A DNA stretch of 49,611 nucleotides from Methylacidiphilaceae bacterium (lineage in GTDB: Bacteria > Verrucomicrobiota > Verrucomicrobiia > Methylacidiphilales > Methylacidiphilaceae): assembly GCA_028710285.1 (NCBI GenBank), contig JAQTUK010000002.1, forward strand, positions 1-49,611, read 5' to 3'. This document shows, piece after piece, positions 47,886-49,611 of this stretch. The translations under genes and the position numbers were made by a program. Positions within the stretch are counted from its first letter, which is position 1. The number at the start of each line of letters is the position of its first letter. Under the pieces are notes generated by a model. It had not been told where the DNA came from, ran no database searches, and was given only the letters and a program-made list of their open reading frames with translations.

Positions 47886-48803
47886 TCAGCCGGAAACCTT
47901 TTCTGCCGGTCCCGGCGAAAGAGAAGCGGCAAGGGCTTCGCGCATGATGGACAGGGGCGCGGAAGCCCCTGTCCAGAGCTCAAAAGCCAAGGCGGCCTGA
48001 TGAAGGAGCATTCCGAGTCCATTCGCCGTCAGGGCGCCTCTTGCCCGAGCGGCTTCGAGCAGCGGCAGGTCGGCGGGCCAATAGCGGAGATCGAAGACGA
48101 AAAGGCCCGGGCGAAAGAGTCGATCGAGAAGGCCGGGATTCCTCAAGAGAGGTGGATCGTCGGTCAGCGAGGAGACGAGAAGATCGGCGCTCGAGGCTGC
48201 CTCACAAAGAGGAGCCTCCTCCCAGGGAACGGCCTGGCTCCGGCAGCGCGGCTCGAGCTCGGCAGCCAGGGCGAGCGCCTTCGAGGATGTGCGATTGGCG
48301 AGGTGAAGAAGAGGGCAGCCCTCCCAGGAAGCCTGCCGAGCGAGAGCAGCGCCCGCTCCGCCGAGGCCCAGGAAGAGGATGCGCAGTTCTCGAAGGGAAA
48401 CCGAGAAGGCCTCCTCCACCGCAAGCACCCAGCCCTTCCCGTCGGTATTGTGCCCCTCGAGCGTCCCTTTCTCGTGCCTCACGGTGTTGACGGAGCCGAG
48501 CTGTACCGCGGTGACGGCCCGTCGATCGCAGAGCCGAAACATCTCCTGCTTGAGAGGGGCGGTGCAGTTCCATCCGGAAAAGCCGGTCGTCTTGAGCCGA
48601 TCGACGACCGCGCCGAGACCGGCGGCGTCCACCTCTATGCGCCCGTATCCTCCTGGCCAGCCGATGGCGGCGAACGCGGCTTGGTGGATCGCCGGGGAGA
48701 GGGAGTGCGCGATCGGGGAGCCGAGAACCGCGTAGGATTTCGGCCACGGGAGGGACTCCGGCAGGCTGGGAAGACACCAAATTGCGCTTGCGACATCGGC
48801 CAT
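47886..48803 (-). CDS. aroE: shikimate dehydrogenase
   Basis: NADPH-dependent reduction of 3-dehydroshikimate in the aromatic amino acid pathway. It has 305 residues. It shows 'YAVLGSPIAHSLSPAIHQAA' (shikimate-binding SxS), 'WNCTAPLKQEM' with Lys85, and 'LGSVNTV', then 'GHNTDGKGW' with Asp121. 'ILFLGLGGAGAALARQA' is the NADP-binding loop, 'HLANRTSSKA' follows it, and 'ANGLGMLLHQAALAFELWTG' is at the end. 'NCTAPLK' replaces the common 'NVTIPHK', a mild divergence. It is transcribed toward the candidate origin and is divergent from cysE. Confidence 0.93.
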   Translation of the reverse strand: MADVASAIWCLPSLPESLPWPKSYAVLGSPIAHSLSPAIHQAAFAAIGWPGGYGRIEVDAAGLGAVVDRLKTTGFSGWNCTAPLKQEMFRLCDRRAVTAVQLGSVNTVRHEKGTLEGHNTDGKGWVLAVEEAFSVSLRELRILFLGLGGAGAALARQASWEGCPLLHLANRTSSKALALAAELEPRCRSQAVPWEEAPLCEAASSADLLVSSLTDDPPLLRNPGLLDRLFRPGLFVFDLRYWPADLPLLEAARARGALTANGLGMLLHQAALAFELWTGASAPLSIMREALAASLSPGPAEKVSG

Positions 48804-48960
48804 ATGGGGGAATTCTCAGAATTTAGAGGAGCAGGGCGGGATCGGCAACGATCTCTCTCGGCAAAGGTGCGCTCCATCGAGCGAACCGGGCCGTTGGTCG
48901 GGGGGTCGAGAGGATAAGAAGATGAGTGGAAGGGGGGGACGCAGATTCGTCCGATAGGCA

Positions 48961-49611
48961 ATGCCACTTCCGGGACTTTGTGAAGCCATGCTCCGATCCT
49001 ACGAAAAGGATGGGGGCGCGAATCGGGCCGACCGTGCCAACCTTCCGTCGAAGCCAGCCGTAGCCCGGTTAATGGAAGACCTTCTGGCCCTGCTTTTTCC
49101 CGGCTTTCATTCTCCTCCGCCCAACTCCTCTCGGGAGCTGACCGACTTTGTCGAGGAGAGGTTGGCGCGACTCCATCGCGGCTTGACCGAAGAACTTCGC
49201 AAGAGCGTGGGCCAGAACGAGGGATCCGGATCGGCGGCGGACACCGTCGCGAGTTGGTTTTTGGCCCGGCTGCCCGAAACGCGAGGGCGGCTTGCCACCG
49301 ATGTCGCAGCCACGTTTTTCGGAGATCCGGCGGCGGCAAGCACCGAGGAAGTTTTGCTCGCCTATCCTGGAGTGGAAGCGATTGCGACCTATCGGCTGGC
49401 CCATCTTCTTTATCTGCGCGGCGTGCCGCTGCTACCGCGGATGATGACGGAATGGGCCCACAGCCGGACAGGGATTGATATTCACCCCGGGGCGGAAATC
49501 GGTCCCCACTTCTTCATCGATCATGGGACGGGGATTGTCATCGGGGAGACCTGCCGGATCGGCGAAGCCGTAAAGATCTACCATGGCGTCACCCTTGGAG
49601 CTCGATCGACC
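48961..49611 (+). CDS. cysE: serine O-acetyltransferase (3' end beyond window)
   Basis: Makes O-acetylserine from serine and acetyl-CoA, the first step to cysteine. ATG 48961 follows an in-frame stop and stays open for 217 codons to the edge. The helical N-terminal domain is followed by 'YPGVEAIATYRLAHLLYLRG' and the start of the left-handed beta-helix: 'GIDIHPGAEIGPHFFIDHGT', 'GIVIGETCRIGEAVKIYHGV' and 'TLGARST'. The His of 'IDHGTG' is the expected catalytic residue. The N-terminal domain is of the longer EpsC-like type. The remaining hexapeptide turns and tail are missing. A 157-bp gap separates it from divergent aroE. Confidence 0.9.
   Translation, partial: MPLPGLCEAMLRSYEKDGGANRADRANLPSKPAVARLMEDLLALLFPGFHSPPPNSSRELTDFVEERLARLHRGLTEELRKSVGQNEGSGSAADTVASWFLARLPETRGRLATDVAATFFGDPAAASTEEVLLAYPGVEAIATYRLAHLLYLRGVPLLPRMMTEWAHSRTGIDIHPGAEIGPHFFIDHGTGIVIGETCRIGEAVKIYHGVTLGARST

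Noticed and set aside
47590-48000. A 136-codon plus-strand frame upstream of dnaA
   Set aside because: It overlaps aroE, has no ribosome site or family resemblance, and its first part is the AT-rich region and DnaA boxes of the origin candidate.
1-49611. Mobile elements, CRISPR arrays, toxin-antitoxin or defence genes
   Set aside because: No transposase or integrase motif, no regularly spaced repeats and no defence-associated domain was seen. The tRNA genes show no flanking attachment-site repeat.

Overview
The window looks like chromosomal DNA of a GC-rich, Gram-negative bacterium. It carries outer-membrane machinery (LptD, OpgG/OpgH, two outer-membrane barrel proteins, LspA), a phosphatidylserine/phosphatidylethanolamine pathway and a dnaA-dnaN region. 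The mix of genes and the codon bias suit a member of the Verrucomicrobia/PVC group. My best guess is an acidophilic methanotroph of the Methylacidiphilum/Methylacidimicrobium type, but this rests on general resemblance and is not proven. I see no insertion sequence, prophage, CRISPR array or other mobile element; the gene content is mostly core housekeeping and envelope genes.

Layout. 1-6238 (minus): a cell-surface operon of an NRS/ER-like nucleotide-sugar reductase, rmlB, rmlA, a DegT-type aminotransferase and lptD, which runs off the left edge. 6390-8366 (plus): ychF and an L,D-transpeptidase. 8390-12461: mutL, a CAP-domain protein, parB, tRNA-Val(CAC) and a PepSY protein. 12458-17701 (minus): PEP synthase followed directly by a fused ADP-forming acyl-CoA synthetase/GNAT protein, coupled to the PepSY gene. 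17824-22605: an acyltransferase/acyl-ACP synthetase fusion, two paralogous outer-membrane proteins and a secreted protein of unknown function. 22957-27232 (minus): opgG, an unknown small membrane protein, then opgH. 27422-29959 (minus): an RlmI-like rRNA methyltransferase and a frameshifted lysine 2,3-aminomutase. 30169-30251: tRNA-Tyr.

30258-35980 (minus): ugd, purA, uppS, cdsA, psd and pssA, which supply UDP-glucuronate, AMP, the undecaprenyl carrier and phosphatidylethanolamine. 36205-37140 (minus): nadA. 37401-41636 (plus): a type III glutamine synthetase-like protein, a HisC-like aminotransferase and a protein with two tandem GNA1162/CsgG-like units. 41686-43826 (minus): a two-component system whose response regulator has an in-frame amber codon. 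43905-47531 (minus): lspA, a small unknown protein, dnaN and dnaA. DnaA-box-like sites and an AT-rich stretch flank dnaA, so the origin probably lies near 47.6 kb. 47886-48803 (minus): aroE. 48961 to the right edge (plus): cysE, truncated.

Of the 38 protein genes to the left of the proposed origin, 31 point away from it, as expected for one replication arm. The points most worth a second look are the single-base break in kamA inside a homopolymer, the amber codon in the response regulator with an intact downstream frame, the origin candidate, the dTDP-sugar cluster without rmlC, the unknown gene inside opgGH, and the internally duplicated GNA1162-like protein. I found nothing I can call a new defence or mobile system.
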